64,000 bases of DNA from Herbaspirillum sp. AP02. GTDB taxonomy: Bacteria > Pseudomonadota > Gammaproteobacteria > Burkholderiales > Burkholderiaceae_D. Below the pieces are notes generated by a model. That model did no database searches and was not told where the DNA came from. It saw nothing but the letters and a program-made list of their open reading frames with translations. The position numbers were made by a program, and so were the translations under genes. Shown one piece after another: positions 18,467 to 28,103 of the stretch (positions within the stretch are counted from its first letter, which is position 1; the number at the start of each line of letters is the position of its first letter). The stretch spans positions 434,001 through 498,000 of the forward strand of contig NZ_JADWMY010000001.1 in assembly GCF_015767275.1 (NCBI RefSeq), given 5' to 3'.

Positions 18467-18738
18467 CTAGGGCCTGTTCACATTCAATCTGCAAGTGCGA
18501 GAGGTCGCCAAGCGTTGACTGCCTAGGCGCAGCGACGCGCCGTGGTGGTGCCACGGCAAGGAGGTGCAACAACGGCAGGCGACGCTTGGCGGCCTCTCCC
18601 GGAGGGTTGCCCCCAGAAGGCGCGCTGGCCGCGTTGCACGTCAGGGCTGGTGGCACCACCACCAGCCCTGACGCGCGCCTTGCCACCCCGCCTTCTGGGG
18701 GCAACGCATCTCACAGATTGAATGTGAACAGGCCCTAG
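18467..18738. mobile_element. MITE-like 272-bp element with perfect 25-bp terminal inverted repeats
   Basis: The left end 18467-18491 (starts CTAGGGCCTGTTCACA) is the exact reverse complement of the right end 18714-18738. Inside are nested inverted repeats: a 17-base pair (18606-18622 with 18689-18705), a 15-base hairpin with a 5-base loop (18639-18653 with 18659-18673), a 16-base pair with one mismatch (18499-18514 with 18583-18598) and a 7-base hairpin (18539-18545 with 18551-18557). No credible gene is inside. The outer CTAG on both sides may be a 4-base target duplication or contain a TA duplication, as in IS5-type transposition. It lies between the porin hairpin and the shared porin/purL terminator. 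It is probably non-autonomous. Confidence 0.75.
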
Positions 18739-18766
18739 CAACAGGAAGCATTCAGAAAGCAGAAAG

Positions 18767-18803
18767 AAAAAGCGCAGTCCCTTTCGGAACTGCGCTTTTT
18801 TTT
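18767..18803. terminator. Bidirectional terminator shared by porin and purL
   Basis: AAAAAGCGCAGT (18767-18778) pairs with ACTGCGCTTTTT (18789-18800) and runs into TTT; the A run on the left gives a T run on the other strand. It serves the porin (plus) and purL (minus). Confidence 0.85.
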
Positions 18804-18894
18804 CGCCTGTGCTGCCCGACCAGTCCCGGATCGCCCACCAGCAGGGCAACCCGGACTCCGTCAGGCATCCGGCATCATGTCGTCACATCGACGA

Positions 18895-21800
18895 TCAGCC
18901 CACCCACTTGCGCGCATTACGGAACATGCGCATCCACGGCGAATCCTCGCCCCAGGTATCCGGGTGCCAGGATTGGGTCACGGTGCGGAACACGCGTTCG
19001 GCGTGCGGCATCAGGACCGTGAAGCGGCCGTCCGGGGTGGTCACCGAGGTGATGCCCTGCGGCGAGCCGTTGGGGTTGAACGGATAGGCTTCGGTGGCCG
19101 CGCCGCGATGGTCGACATAGCGCATGGCGATGAGGGCCTTGTCGATGTCGCCGGTCTGCGAGAAGTCGGCAAAACCTTCGCCGTGGGCGGTGGCGATCGG
19201 CGCCTGGGTGCCGGCCATGCCCTGCATGAAGATGGACGGCGAATCGGCTACTTCCACCATCACGAAACGCGCCTCGAATTGCTCGGACTTGTTGCGGGTG
19301 AACTTGGGCCAGGCTTCGGCGCCCGGAATCATGGACTTCAGGTTGCTCATCATCTGGCAGCCGTTGCAGATCCCCAGCGAGAAGGTGTCCTGGCGCTGGA
19401 AGAAGCGCGAGAACTGCTCGGCCAGCTGGGCATTGAACAGGATGGTCTTGGCCCAGCCTTCGCCGGCACCCAGCACGTCACCATAGGAGAAGCCGCCGAC
19501 GGCGATGAAGCCCTTGAAGTCATCCAGCTTGGCACGGTTGGCGATCAGGTCGCTCATGTGCACGTCCACCGCGGTGAAGCCGGCTTTGTGCATGGCGTAG
19601 GCGGTCTCGATGTGCGAATTCACGCCCTGCTCGCGCAGGATCGCGACCTTGGGACGGGCAGCAGCCCCCAGCGACAGGTAGGGTGCGGCGATGTCTTCCT
19701 GCGGGTCGAAGGTCAGCTTGGGCGTCATGCCGGGGTCGGCGGCGTCCAGCAGGCGCTCGTACTCGGCATCGGCACAGGCCGGGTTGTCGCGCAGGCGGGC
19801 GATGCGCCAGCTGGTCTCGCTCCAGGTGCGATGCAGCTCGGCACGCGGCTGGCTGTAGATATTCTTGGCATCGCGCATGAACTCGATGACGTCACGGTCA
19901 TTGGGCTTGCCGATGATGTGGCTGCAGGCGCCCAGGTTGTAGCTGCGCAGCACGTTCATGACGTCCGACTTCTGCTCCGCGGGGACTTGGATCACGGCGC
20001 CCAGCTCTTCGCTGAACAGAGCGCGCAGCGTCAGTTCATTGCGGCGCTCGGCGACTTGCGTGGTCCAGTTCTTGGAATCGCCCCAATCGGCAGCATGCTC
20101 GCCTTCCATGGTCAGGATGTCGAGGTTGACCGAAATGCCGGTGTGGCCAGCGAAGGCCATTTCCACCAGGGTGCCGTACAGGCCGCCGTCGGAACGGTCG
20201 TGGTAGGCCAGCAGACGCTCTTCCGAATTCAGTTGCTGGATGGCGTTGAAGAAGGCCTTCAGGTCCTCGGCGCTATCGACGTCGGGGGTCTCGTTGCCGA
20301 TCTGCTGCATCACCTGTGTGAGAGCGGAGGCGCCCATGCGGTTCTTGCCGCGACCCAGGTCGATCAGGATCAGGACGGTCTCGCCCTTGTCCTTGCGCAG
20401 TTGCGGCGTGAGCACGCGGCGCACGTCGGTCACCGGGGCGAACGAGGACACGATCAGCGACACCGGCGAGGTCACCGACTTGGCGCCCTCCTCGTCGCTC
20501 CAGGTGCTGCGCATGGACAGCGAGTCCTTGCCCACGGGGATGGACACGCCCAGCGCCGGGCACAGTTCCATGCCGACCGCCTTGACGGTGTCGAACAGGG
20601 CCGCATCCTGGCCGGGCTGGCCGCAGGCTGCCATCCAGTTGGCCGACAGCTTGATGTCGCCGATCTCGGCGATCGGGGCGGCGGCGATGTTGGTGATGGC
20701 TTCGCCGACGGCCATGCGGCCCGAGGCCGGGGCGTCGATCACGGCCAGCGGAGTGCGCTCGCCCATGGCCATGGCCTCGCCACGATAGCCTTCCAGGCCC
20801 ATGGCGGTCACGGCCACGTCAGCCACCGGCACCTGCCAGGGACCGACCATCTGGTCGCGCACGGTCATGGCGCCCACGCTACGGTCACCGATGGTGATCA
20901 GGAAGGACTTGTCGGCCACGGCCGGCAGGCGCAGCACGCGCTGGGCCACCTCCACCAGGTCCATGCCAGTCAGGTCCACCGGCGGCAATTGCTTCTCGAC
21001 GTGCTGCACATCGCGATGCATCTTGGGCGGCTTGCCCAGCAGCACGTCCATGGGCATGTCCACGGGGCTGTTGTTGTGTTCGGGGTCGATCACCTTCAAC
21101 TGGCGCTCTTCGGTGGCGGTACCGACCACGGCGAAAGGCGCGCGCTCACGCTCGCACAGGTATTTGAAGAGGTCCAGGTGTTCCGGCAGGATGGCCAGCA
21201 CGTAGCGTTCCTGGGATTCGTTGCTCCAGATCTCGCGCGGGGCCAGGCCGCTTTCTTCCAGCGGCACGCGGCGCAGGTCGAACAGCGCGCCGCGCTTGGC
21301 GTCGTTGGTGATTTCCGGGAAGGCATTGGACAGACCACCGGCACCCACATCGTGGATGGACTGGATCGGGTTGTCATCACCCAGCGCCCAGCAGGCGTTG
21401 ATGACTTCCTGGGCGCGACGTTCCATTTCCGGGTTGCCACGCTGCACCGAGTCGAAGTCCAGGTCGGCGGCGTTCACGCCGGTGGCCATCGAGGAGGCGG
21501 CACCGCCGCCCATGCCGATGCGCATGCCGGGGCCGCCCAGCTGGATCAGCAGGCTGCCCACCGGCAGGTCGTTCTTCCTGGTGTGCTTGGCCGAGATGTT
21601 GCCCATGCCGCCGGCGATCATGATGGGTTTGTGGTAGCCCATCACCTGGCCGCCCACGTTCTGTTCGTAGGTACGGAAGTAGCCGCCCAGGTTGGGACGG
21701 CCGAATTCGTTGTTGAAGGCCGCGCCACCCAGCGGGCCGTCGATCATGATCTGCAGGGGCGAGGCGATGCGCTCGGGCTTGCCGTAGATGCCGCCCTGGG

Positions 21801-22920
21801 CGTGCGCTTCGCGCTGGTCCACCGGCTGGGCTACGTCGCGGGCGTTTTCCCAGTCCTGCACGGCGTGGGTCACCATCAGGTTGGAGACGGTGAAGCCGGT
21901 CAGGCCGGCCTTGGGCTTGGCGCCGCGACCGGTCGCACCTTCGTCGCGGATTTCACCGCCGGCGCCGGTGGAGGCGCCCGGGAACGGTGAAATCGCGGTC
22001 GGGTGGTTGTGGGTTTCCACCTTCATCAGGATGTGGGTCAGTTCTTCCGAGGCTTCATAGACGTTGCCCTTGGTGGCACCGCGCTGATAGAAGCGCGAAA
22101 CACTGGCGCCCTCGATGACGGAAGAATTGTCCGAGTACGCCACCACGGTACCCTTGGGCGCCAGCTGGTGGGTGTTGCGGATCATGCCAAACAGGGTCTT
22201 GTCCTGCGCCTGGCCATCGATGGTCCAGTCGGCATTGAAGATCTTGTGGCGGCAGTGCTCACTGTTGGCCTGGGCGAACATCATCAGTTCGACATCAGTC
22301 GGATTGCGCTGCGCCTTGATGAAGGCGTCCACCAGATAGTCGATCTCGTCGTCCGACAGGGCCAGGCCCAGTTCGGTGTTGGCCACTTCCAGGGCGGCAC
22401 GGCCGCCGCCGATGACATCCACGCTCTCCAGCGGGCGGGCCTGCAGTTCGGAGAAAAGACCGGCGGCCTCTTGCGGCTCGCGCAGCACGGTCTCGGTCAT
22501 ACGGTCATGCAGCAGCGCGGCGACGGCCGGCAGGCTGGCTTCGTTGAGCTTCTTGGCGCCGCCCAGCAGGCCGGTCTTGACCTGCACGCGGAAGATGATG
22601 CCGCGCTCGACCCGGTGGATGTGGCCCATGCCGCAGTTGCGCACGATGTCGGTGGCCTTGCTGGCCCAGGGCGAAATGGTGCCGAAACGCGGGATCACCA
22701 CGAAGGCATCGCCCTCGTCGCTGCCGTTGAAGGGATCGCCGTAGGTCAGCAGGCCGTTCAGGCGTGCCTCATCCTCCTGGGTCAATGCCTGCTGAGCATC
22801 GACAAAGTGCAGGTAGCGGCCGGATACGCCGGTAATGGCGGCGTCCACTGCTTGCAATTGGGTCAAAAGGCGTTGGGTACGGAAAGCGGAAAGGGCATTG
22901 GAGCCCGGCAGGATCAGCAT
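18895..22920 (-). CDS. purL: Phosphoribosylformylglycinamidine synthase PurL (large, single-chain)
   Basis: 1,341 residues, the fused gammaproteobacterial/betaproteobacterial type. It converts FGAR, glutamine and ATP to FGAM in purine synthesis. In order: N-terminal PurS-like domain (1-150), linker, two AIRS-like halves ([53 protein letters not shown]) and a C-terminal glutamine amidotransferase ([32 protein letters not shown] with the nucleophilic Cys). I start at the ATG at 22920 ([14 protein letters not shown]), the family N terminus; an open frame continues to 23127 but runs past a perfect TATAAT. Monocistronic. Confidence 0.97.
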   Translation of the reverse strand: MLILPGSNALSAFRTQRLLTQLQAVDAAITGVSGRYLHFVDAQQALTQEDEARLNGLLTYGDPFNGSDEGDAFVVIPRFGTISPWASKATDIVRNCGMGHIHRVERGIIFRVQVKTGLLGGAKKLNEASLPAVAALLHDRMTETVLREPQEAAGLFSELQARPLESVDVIGGGRAALEVANTELGLALSDDEIDYLVDAFIKAQRNPTDVELMMFAQANSEHCRHKIFNADWTIDGQAQDKTLFGMIRNTHQLAPKGTVVAYSDNSSVIEGASVSRFYQRGATKGNVYEASEELTHILMKVETHNHPTAISPFPGASTGAGGEIRDEGATGRGAKPKAGLTGFTVSNLMVTHAVQDWENARDVAQPVDQREAHAQGGIYGKPERIASPLQIMIDGPLGGAAFNNEFGRPNLGGYFRTYEQNVGGQVMGYHKPIMIAGGMGNISAKHTRKNDLPVGSLLIQLGGPGMRIGMGGGAASSMATGVNAADLDFDSVQRGNPEMERRAQEVINACWALGDDNPIQSIHDVGAGGLSNAFPEITNDAKRGALFDLRRVPLEESGLAPREIWSNESQERYVLAILPEHLDLFKYLCERERAPFAVVGTATEERQLKVIDPEHNNSPVDMPMDVLLGKPPKMHRDVQHVEKQLPPVDLTGMDLVEVAQRVLRLPAVADKSFLITIGDRSVGAMTVRDQMVGPWQVPVADVAVTAMGLEGYRGEAMAMGERTPLAVIDAPASGRMAVGEAITNIAAAPIAEIGDIKLSANWMAACGQPGQDAALFDTVKAVGMELCPALGVSIPVGKDSLSMRSTWSDEEGAKSVTSPVSLIVSSFAPVTDVRRVLTPQLRKDKGETVLILIDLGRGKNRMGASALTQVMQQIGNETPDVDSAEDLKAFFNAIQQLNSEERLLAYHDRSDGGLYGTLVEMAFAGHTGISVNLDILTMEGEHAADWGDSKNWTTQVAERRNELTLRALFSEELGAVIQVPAEQKSDVMNVLRSYNLGACSHIIGKPNDRDVIEFMRDAKNIYSQPRAELHRTWSETSWRIARLRDNPACADAEYERLLDAADPGMTPKLTFDPQEDIAAPYLSLGAAARPKVAILREQGVNSHIETAYAMHKAGFTAVDVHMSDLIANRAKLDDFKGFIAVGGFSYGDVLGAGEGWAKTILFNAQLAEQFSRFFQRQDTFSLGICNGCQMMSNLKSMIPGAEAWPKFTRNKSEQFEARFVMVEVADSPSIFMQGMAGTQAPIATAHGEGFADFSQTGDIDKALIAMRYVDHRGAATEAYPFNPNGSPQGITSVTTPDGRFTVLMPHAERVFRTVTQSWHPDTWGEDSPWMRMFRNARKWVG

Positions 22921-23092
22921 GGCGAGGTCGAGGCAGTTAGCTTGAATCGGGAAAACCGTCGCAGCATCGCGGCAGGGACCGGTCCACCGACACCGGCCGC
23001 ACCCTCGGATGTTGCACCGCACTGGGTAAAAACGTGCAGTTTCGGGTACGGCGGACTGATGGATCGTGCGCGCGTTTGCTGGCAGAGCCGGC

Positions 23093-23098
23093 ATTATA
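23093..23098 (-). promoter_or_regulatory. Probable -10 element of the purL promoter
   Basis: On the minus strand the sequence is TATAAT, with TTGGGA about 19 bases upstream as a weak -35. This would give a leader of about 165 bases before purL. The rest of the 518-base divergent region (22921-23438) shows no gene beyond the short leader frame described separately, and no identifiable PurR box. Confidence 0.4.
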
Positions 23099-23394
23099 CA
23101 GTGGACACCGTTCCCCGTCCCAAGCAAAGCGAGCAGTCGGCCTGGCCGGCACCTGTGTCGTCCGTCACCCTTGGGGGCAAGCGTGTCATCGCTCCCCGGG
23201 CGCCGTGCGTTGTCCTTGGGAGTGAGCGGATTGCCTCATGGTGATAGAAAGAATGTGGCATTGCGGCAATATCCGAACGACAAGGAAATTTCGCGGTATC
23301 ATTCGGCCCGCATCGGAAACGGCCCGTGGCCCCGCTCCACAACAAGGCTGCCCCCGACAGCAGACAGCCCACGGCGCACCCGAAGGCAGAACCG

Positions 23395-23442
23395 ATGACC
23401 ATGACCACAGCGGCCCGGCCGCTTCCAAGACGAACAGAGTGA
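23395..23442 (+). other. Possible 15-codon leader frame upstream of the FAD oxidoreductase
   Basis: ATG at 23395 opens a frame MTMTTAARPLPRRTE whose TGA (23440-23442) overlaps the GTG start of the oxidoreductase gene (GTGA). AAGGCAG lies upstream. This could couple translation of the following gene, which has no good ribosome-binding site of its own. It could also be coincidence in GC-rich DNA. Confidence 0.3.
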
Positions 23443-24710
23443 ACAGCACACATCGACAGATCGCCGTCATCGGCGGGGGACTTTCCGGGATTTGCAGCGC
23501 CTACTTCCTGGCTGCCAAGGGCTACCAGGTAGCGGTCATCGAGCGCCGCGCGCACGTCGCCGAGGAAGCCACCTTCGGCGACTCCGGCCTGCTGGCACCG
23601 GGGGCCGCCATGCCCTTGACCCTGCCTGGCGCCATGGCCACCTTTGCCTGCCGGTTCCAGGACGAGCCGCGGGTGTTGCTGGCCCCGGGCGCCGACTTCG
23701 GCCGAAGCCGCTGGATGCGCCAGACGCGCCAGGCCCAACAGCACGCGTTCGCCGAAAACAAGCTGCGCCTGTCGCGCCTGTCCGCCTACGGCCAGGGCCT
23801 GACGCTGCAATTGCAGGCGCACCACAACATGGAGCATGAAAACGGCAGCGGCGTGCTGCACCTGTTCCGCCAGCCGGCCGAGGCGGCGCGCCTGCCGCAT
23901 CTGCAGGAAGCCGCCCAGCAATGCGAGTTCAAGCACCAGGCCCTGGATGCGGCGGCGATCCGCACCCTGGAGCCGGCCTTTTCCTCGGAGGCGAAGCTGG
24001 CTGGCGCGCTCTACTACCCCGACGACATGGCCGGCAATTGCGTGCTGTTTGCCAAGCAGATGCGCAACGCTGCCCAGGAGCTGGGCGTGCGCTTCCATTT
24101 CGATTCGACCGTCAGGACCTTGAGCGCCGACTTCGGCGGCCGCGTGTCCTTGCTGCTGGAGTCACCCCACCTGGCCTCGCACATGCAGGTCGATGCGGTG
24201 GTGGTGGCCGCCGGCATGTCCAGCGCCCAACTGCTGCAGCCGCTCGATACCGTGCTGCCCTTACGGGCGCTGCAGAGCTATTCGGCGCTGGTGCCGGTCA
24301 AGAATCCGGATGACGCGCCCAGCATGGCCCTCTATGACGACAGCTACAAGGTCGCCATGACGCGCCTGGGCGGGCGCATCCGCATCAGCGGCCTGCTGGG
24401 CTTCGTGCCGCCATCGCAGACGCTGCCGCCCAAGGCCCTGCGCAACCTGCTCAAGATCGCCGGCGACTACTACCCCAATGCCGCCAACTACAACCAGGCC
24501 CATTTCTGGAGCAATACCATGGCCCTGCTGCCGCACGGCCTGCCGGTACTGGGTCCGACGCGCCAGGGCAATGTCTTCGTCAATGTCGGTCACGGTGCCG
24601 CGGGCTGGGCCGCCACGGTGGGATCGGCACGCCTGCTGAGCGACCTGATGGCCGGCGAGGAACCGCAAATTCCGACCGACGGACTGCTGCCACGCGATCT
24701 GCTGGGCTGA
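23439..24710 (+). CDS. DadA-like FAD-dependent D-amino-acid/glycine oxidoreductase
   Basis: 423 residues from a GTG start (VNSTHRQIAVIGGG). The dinucleotide fold IGGGLSGICSAYFLAAKGYQVAVIERR, FGDSGLLAPGAAMPLTLPG and the C-terminal HVNVGHGAAGWAATVGSARLLSDLM-type segment place it in the DAO/DadA family, which deaminates D-amino acids or oxidises secondary amines in the membrane-associated electron chain. An in-frame ATG at 23238 would add 67 non-conserved residues. Alone on its strand, divergent from purL. The substrate (D-amino acid or N-methyl amine) is not determined. Confidence 0.87.
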   Translation: MNSTHRQIAVIGGGLSGICSAYFLAAKGYQVAVIERRAHVAEEATFGDSGLLAPGAAMPLTLPGAMATFACRFQDEPRVLLAPGADFGRSRWMRQTRQAQQHAFAENKLRLSRLSAYGQGLTLQLQAHHNMEHENGSGVLHLFRQPAEAARLPHLQEAAQQCEFKHQALDAAAIRTLEPAFSSEAKLAGALYYPDDMAGNCVLFAKQMRNAAQELGVRFHFDSTVRTLSADFGGRVSLLLESPHLASHMQVDAVVVAAGMSSAQLLQPLDTVLPLRALQSYSALVPVKNPDDAPSMALYDDSYKVAMTRLGGRIRISGLLGFVPPSQTLPPKALRNLLKIAGDYYPNAANYNQAHFWSNTMALLPHGLPVLGPTRQGNVFVNVGHGAAGWAATVGSARLLSDLMAGEEPQIPTDGLLPRDLLG

Positions 24711-24727
24711 CCGCGCCAGAACGAGGT

Positions 24728-25015
24728 TTAGCGCTTCATGGCGTCGTAGAAATTTTCATGCGAGCCAAGGCTTAGCAACACCACTTCCTGCGGGCTCTTC
24801 TTGTTCGGTTGCAAGCGATACGCCAGCAAGGTTTCTTGCTTGTTGCCCTTGAACTTGTAGACGAATACCCCTGCCAGATCGCCCTTTTTTCCTTCCCCGA
24901 TGGCTGGATCGGTCGCAATCGCCATGACGGCCTGGTCAATCACCTTTTTGTCTCTCGCGCGCATTCTCTTGACGACACGATCAAACGAGGGGGTGCTGAG
25001 AATACTCAACACCAT
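24728..25015 (-). CDS. RelE/ParE-family toxin of a type II toxin-antitoxin pair
   Basis: 95 residues, basic, starting at the ATG at 25015, which overlaps the antitoxin stop by one base (TGATG). Text such as FDRVVKRMRARDKKVIDQAVMAI, GDLAGVFVYKFKGNKQETLLAYRL and VVLLSLGSHENFYDAMKR matches the RelE-like fold; the terminal SHENFYD with aromatic residue is typical of mRNA-interferase-like members. It probably inhibits translation when unbound. The pair lies as a small minus-strand island between plus-strand genes. Confidence 0.85.
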   Translation of the reverse strand: MVLSILSTPSFDRVVKRMRARDKKVIDQAVMAIATDPAIGEGKKGDLAGVFVYKFKGNKQETLLAYRLQPNKKSPQEVVLLSLGSHENFYDAMKR

Positions 25016-25236
25016 CACACCCCAAAGCGATATTCGGAAAGTTGGCCGGCGTCAGCCTCCGCCACCGCCACCAAGGTGTTTTTGATGAACTGAACAGGCA
25101 GATCGGGATTGTCTTCGACAGCCTTGCCCAGACGTGCCCAGTATTCAATCTGCTTTGGCACAGAGCGGTGTTCAGCGGCTGCGCGAGGCTTCGCCATATC
25201 GACCAGCTCATCCGAAAGTTTCATTGCAATTGCCAT
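25015..25236 (-). CDS. ParD-like antitoxin
   Basis: 73 residues starting MAIAMKLSDELVDMAKPRAAAEHRSVPKQIEYWARLGKA, a ribbon-helix-helix type antitoxin (ParD-like family) with an acidic C-terminal tail that should bind the toxin. AAGGAGC precedes the ATG by six bases. As in other type II pairs, the antitoxin comes first and probably represses its own promoter; a triple direct repeat lies 40 bases upstream. Confidence 0.82.
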   Translation of the reverse strand: MAIAMKLSDELVDMAKPRAAAEHRSVPKQIEYWARLGKAVEDNPDLPVQFIKNTLVAVAEADAGQLSEYRFGV

Positions 25237-25275
25237 ATCAGCTCCTTGATATCAGGGTTTTACTGCGCATCACTA

Positions 25276-25302
25276 TGCAACCCTTTGCAACCTTTTGCAA
25301 CC
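25276..25302. repeat. Three TGCAACC repeats at exact 10-base spacing
   Basis: TGCAACC occurs at 25276, 25286 and 25296, one helical turn apart, 40-66 bases upstream of the antitoxin start. This is the placement expected for an operator bound by a ribbon-helix-helix antitoxin or toxin-antitoxin complex. Confidence 0.55.
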
Positions 25303-25630
25303 CCGACCAACGTCAGGCCCAACAGGCCGACCTTTGCTGCAAGGCAGAGCACAGAGACGCCCCCCCAAAAAAATCCAGCGGCCACGCCAACTTTTCACGA
25401 CGTCCTGGTCAGCGCCTAGGTCGCGACCACCGGGGTTCATTCCAGCGCACTGGATTTTTTTCATCTGAGACGGTTCTGCGCCAAGACCCTAATTCACTTA
25501 AAATCGACACCGTTGCGCCGGCATCCTGCCTGACGGCCGACGCAAGCTGCCCTTCGTGGCACTGCTGCGCCCTGCCTGAGCTTCACTTCATCCATCCAGC
25601 TGTCCAACGAATGCACCAGCGACCACGATC
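25303..25630. other. Intergenic region before nnrDE
   Basis: The region holds no credible gene. AAAAAAATCCAG (25367-25378) has a perfect inverse CTGGATTTTTTT at 25450-25461, about 70 bases apart; the second copy with TCCAG (25441-25445) also makes a short terminator-like hairpin with a T run on the plus strand. The nnrDE promoter probably lies around 25490-25505 (TTCACTTAAAATCG), but no clear -35 can be named. Confidence 0.35.
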
Positions 25631-27199
25631 ATGAGCGCGCTCCACTCCGTTGCCGAGATCCGCCAAGTCGAACAACAGGCCCTGTCCGCCCTGCCCCCTT
25701 ACACCCTGATGCAACGTGCCGGCGCCGCCATTGCCGAGCTGGCGCAGCAATTGCTGTGCTCGGCCACGGTGTCCTCGCCATCGGTGCTGGTACTGGCTGG
25801 CCCCGGCAACAATGGCGGCGATGCGCTGGAAGCAGCCTGCCTGCTGGAAGAAGCCGGTATCGAAGTCAGCGTGCAATTGCATGCCGATGAAAGCCGCCAG
25901 CCCGACGATGCGCGGCGCGCGCTGGCCCGTGTGCGCGAAGCCGAAATCCAGTTCATCGAGGACTTGAGCGACACCGCGCTACGCGCCCAATCCTGGGCCC
26001 TGGTGATCGACGGCCTGTTCGGGCTTGGCCTGGCGCGCCCGCCAGGCCCCCGGCTGCGGCCCATCATCAATTACATCAACAGCCTGCGTTGCCCGGTGCT
26101 GTCCATCGACGTCCCCAGCGGCCTGGATGCCGATACCGGCAGCATCGTTGGTGGGCGTGAGGGTGTGGCAGTCCAAGCCACACATACCATCACCTTCATC
26201 GCCGACAAGCCGGGTCTGCACACCTGTGACGGCAGCGACCATAGCGGCCATATCGTGGTGGAGCCGCTGGAGATCGATGCTGCCCACTTTCCGCCTACCC
26301 GCGCCTTCCTCAACGGGCCGCAGTGCTTCGCCACCGCGCTCAAGCCGCGTGCCAACAACAGTCACAAGGGCAGCTATGGTGACGTGATCGTGGTCGGTGG
26401 CGCCCGCGGCATGGCCGGTGCACCGGTGCTGGCCGCCCGCACGGCGGCCTTCGGCGGCGCCGGTCGGGTCTATGTGGCCTTCGTCGATGAAGGTCCGGCC
26501 TATGACGACAAACATCCGGAACTGATGTTCCGCCTGGCCGACCGGGTCGAGTTCGGCGCCAGCGCGGCGCTGGTGATCGGTCCCGGCATGGGTACCTCGC
26601 GCCATGCGCATGACATCCTGGCGCGTGCGCTGGACAGCGAAGCCGACATCGTCATCGACGCCGACGCCCTGAACCTGATCTCGGCCGAACCGGCCCTGCA
26701 GCACAAGCTGCACCGGCGCCACCAGGACGGTGCCGAGATCACCAGCATCATCACGCCGCACCCGCTGGAGGCAGCCCGCCTGCTCGATAGCAGTACCCAG
26801 CAGATCCAGCAGGACCGCCCGCAGGCAGCGCGCCTGCTGGCCCGCCAGTTCAACGCCATCACCCTGCTCAAGGGTGCGGGGACGGTGATTGCCTTCCCCG
26901 ATGGCGAGATCCTCATCAACCCCAGCGGCAATCCTGCCCTGTCCACCGCCGGCACCGGCGACGTGCTCTCCGGCCTGTGCGGTGCGCTGCTGGCGCAAGG
27001 CTGGCCGACCCGCGCCGCCGCCCTGGCGGCCACCTGGATCCACGGCACCGCCGCCGACCAGCTGGTAGCCGCAGGGCTGGGGCCAGTGGGACTGACCGCA
27101 AGCGAATTCATACCGGCCATCCGGGCGGTGTTCAACCAGATCATTCGAGACCATGTCCAGCGCCGTCCTGCCGCATCCCCGCATCGCCCCCAGTCATAA
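25631..27199 (+). CDS. nnr: Bifunctional NAD(P)H-hydrate epimerase / ADP-dependent dehydratase
   Basis: 522 residues. The N-terminal YjeF_N epimerase domain (about 1-215; LAGPGNNGGDALEAACLL, SIDVPSGLDADTG, FIADKPGLHT) and C-terminal ribokinase-like dehydratase domain (about 230-505; GSYGDVIVVGGARGMAGAPVLAARTAAFGGAGRV, ITPHPLEAARLL, NPALSTAGTGDVLSGLCGALLAQG) are both complete. Together they repair hydrated NADH/NADPH. The epimerase loop has GGDAL where many homologues have GGDGL. The 3' end overlaps the EamA gene by 47 bases in another frame. Confidence 0.95.
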   Translation: MSALHSVAEIRQVEQQALSALPPYTLMQRAGAAIAELAQQLLCSATVSSPSVLVLAGPGNNGGDALEAACLLEEAGIEVSVQLHADESRQPDDARRALARVREAEIQFIEDLSDTALRAQSWALVIDGLFGLGLARPPGPRLRPIINYINSLRCPVLSIDVPSGLDADTGSIVGGREGVAVQATHTITFIADKPGLHTCDGSDHSGHIVVEPLEIDAAHFPPTRAFLNGPQCFATALKPRANNSHKGSYGDVIVVGGARGMAGAPVLAARTAAFGGAGRVYVAFVDEGPAYDDKHPELMFRLADRVEFGASAALVIGPGMGTSRHAHDILARALDSEADIVIDADALNLISAEPALQHKLHRRHQDGAEITSIITPHPLEAARLLDSSTQQIQQDRPQAARLLARQFNAITLLKGAGTVIAFPDGEILINPSGNPALSTAGTGDVLSGLCGALLAQGWPTRAAALAATWIHGTAADQLVAAGLGPVGLTASEFIPAIRAVFNQIIRDHVQRRPAASPHRPQS

Positions 27200-28097
27200 A
27201 CTGGGCATCCTGTTCCTCATCGCCGGGCTGTGGACGCTGTCGCTGCTGGACACCGCAGGCAAGCTGCTGGCCCTGGCCGGCTATCACGTGGTGATGATTG
27301 CCTGGATGCGTTACACCATCAACCTGCTGTTCATGGCCGTCACCCTGGCACCGCTGTACCGGCGCCGGCACGGACGCAGCATCCTGCAGTCCAACCGGCT
27401 CGGACTGCAACTGGGGCGCGGCGCGCTGTTACTGGCATCGACGCTGATTTTCTTTTCGGTACTGAAGATCGTCCCACTGGCCGAAGGCACGGCGATGAAT
27501 TTCTGTGCACCGCTGATCGTGCTGGCAATCTCGCCCTGGCTGCTGGGCGAACGCAGCTATCTCTCGCGCTGGATCGCGGTGCTGGTCGGTTTTACGGGCA
27601 TGCTGATCGTGATCCGCCCCAGTGGCGACATTCCACCGCATGGGGTCGCGCTGGGGCTGGTGTCGGCACTGACGATGGCATTCATGTCCATCCTCAACCG
27701 CAAGGCCAGCCAGGCCGACAATCCCATGGTGACGCTGTTCTACGGGGCGCTGGTGGGCAGCGTGCTGTCGACGCTGATGGTGCCCTTCTTCTGGAGCGCC
27801 CATACGCCCACGGCCATCGAAATGGCGATCCTGGTCTCTACCGGCATCACCAGTACCATCGGCCACTTCCTGCAGAACACCGCCTACCGGCATGCCGAAG
27901 CCTCGGTGCTGACGCCCTTCTTCTATGCCCAGATCATCTCGGCCTCGGGCATGGGCTGGCTGGTATTCGGGCAATTCCCTGACAGCATCACGGTGCTGGG
28001 CATCGCCATCATCTGCGCCAGCGGGATCGGCATCGCCTATATCGAGCACAAACGCGCCCATCCGCTGCCGCCGGCCGATCCGATGGAAGCGGTCTGA
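27153..28097 (+). CDS. EamA/DMT-family transporter
   Basis: 314 residues with ten hydrophobic segments in two EamA repeats (about residues 15-145 and 160-295). FFSVLKIVPLAEGTAMNFCAPLIVLAISPWLLGERSYLSRWIAVLVGFTGMLIVIRP is the repeat-1 end typical of drug/metabolite exporters. The ATG at 27153 lies inside nnr; the first 20 residues are polar and a later start would remove helix 1, so this start is preferred. Substrate unknown. It ends six bases before the stop of ybbA on the other strand. Confidence 0.88.
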   Translation: MSSAVLPHPRIAPSHKLGILFLIAGLWTLSLLDTAGKLLALAGYHVVMIAWMRYTINLLFMAVTLAPLYRRRHGRSILQSNRLGLQLGRGALLLASTLIFFSVLKIVPLAEGTAMNFCAPLIVLAISPWLLGERSYLSRWIAVLVGFTGMLIVIRPSGDIPPHGVALGLVSALTMAFMSILNRKASQADNPMVTLFYGALVGSVLSTLMVPFFWSAHTPTAIEMAILVSTGITSTIGHFLQNTAYRHAEASVLTPFFYAQIISASGMGWLVFGQFPDSITVLGIAIICASGIGIAYIEHKRAHPLPPADPMEAV

Positions 28098-28103
28098 GCA
28101 GGC

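Noticed and set aside
18393-18849. Short open frames on both strands across the 272-bp element
   Set aside because: They follow the inverted repeats, have no ribosome-binding sites and no likeness to transposases.
18877-21990. Open frame of 1,037 codons on the strand opposite purL
   Set aside because: It is a mirror of the GC-rich codon pattern of purL, is rich in His/Gly/Arg/Val without recognisable domains, and purL is certain.
22921-23127. Extended N terminus for PurL
   Set aside because: The added residues are not conserved and the frame passes through a perfect -10 element that must be upstream of the transcript start.
25367-25461. Inverted pair AAAAAAATCCAG / CTGGATTTTTTT as possible transposon ends
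   Set aside because: Only 12 bases, largely homopolymer, with no target duplication or gene; one half works as a weak terminator.
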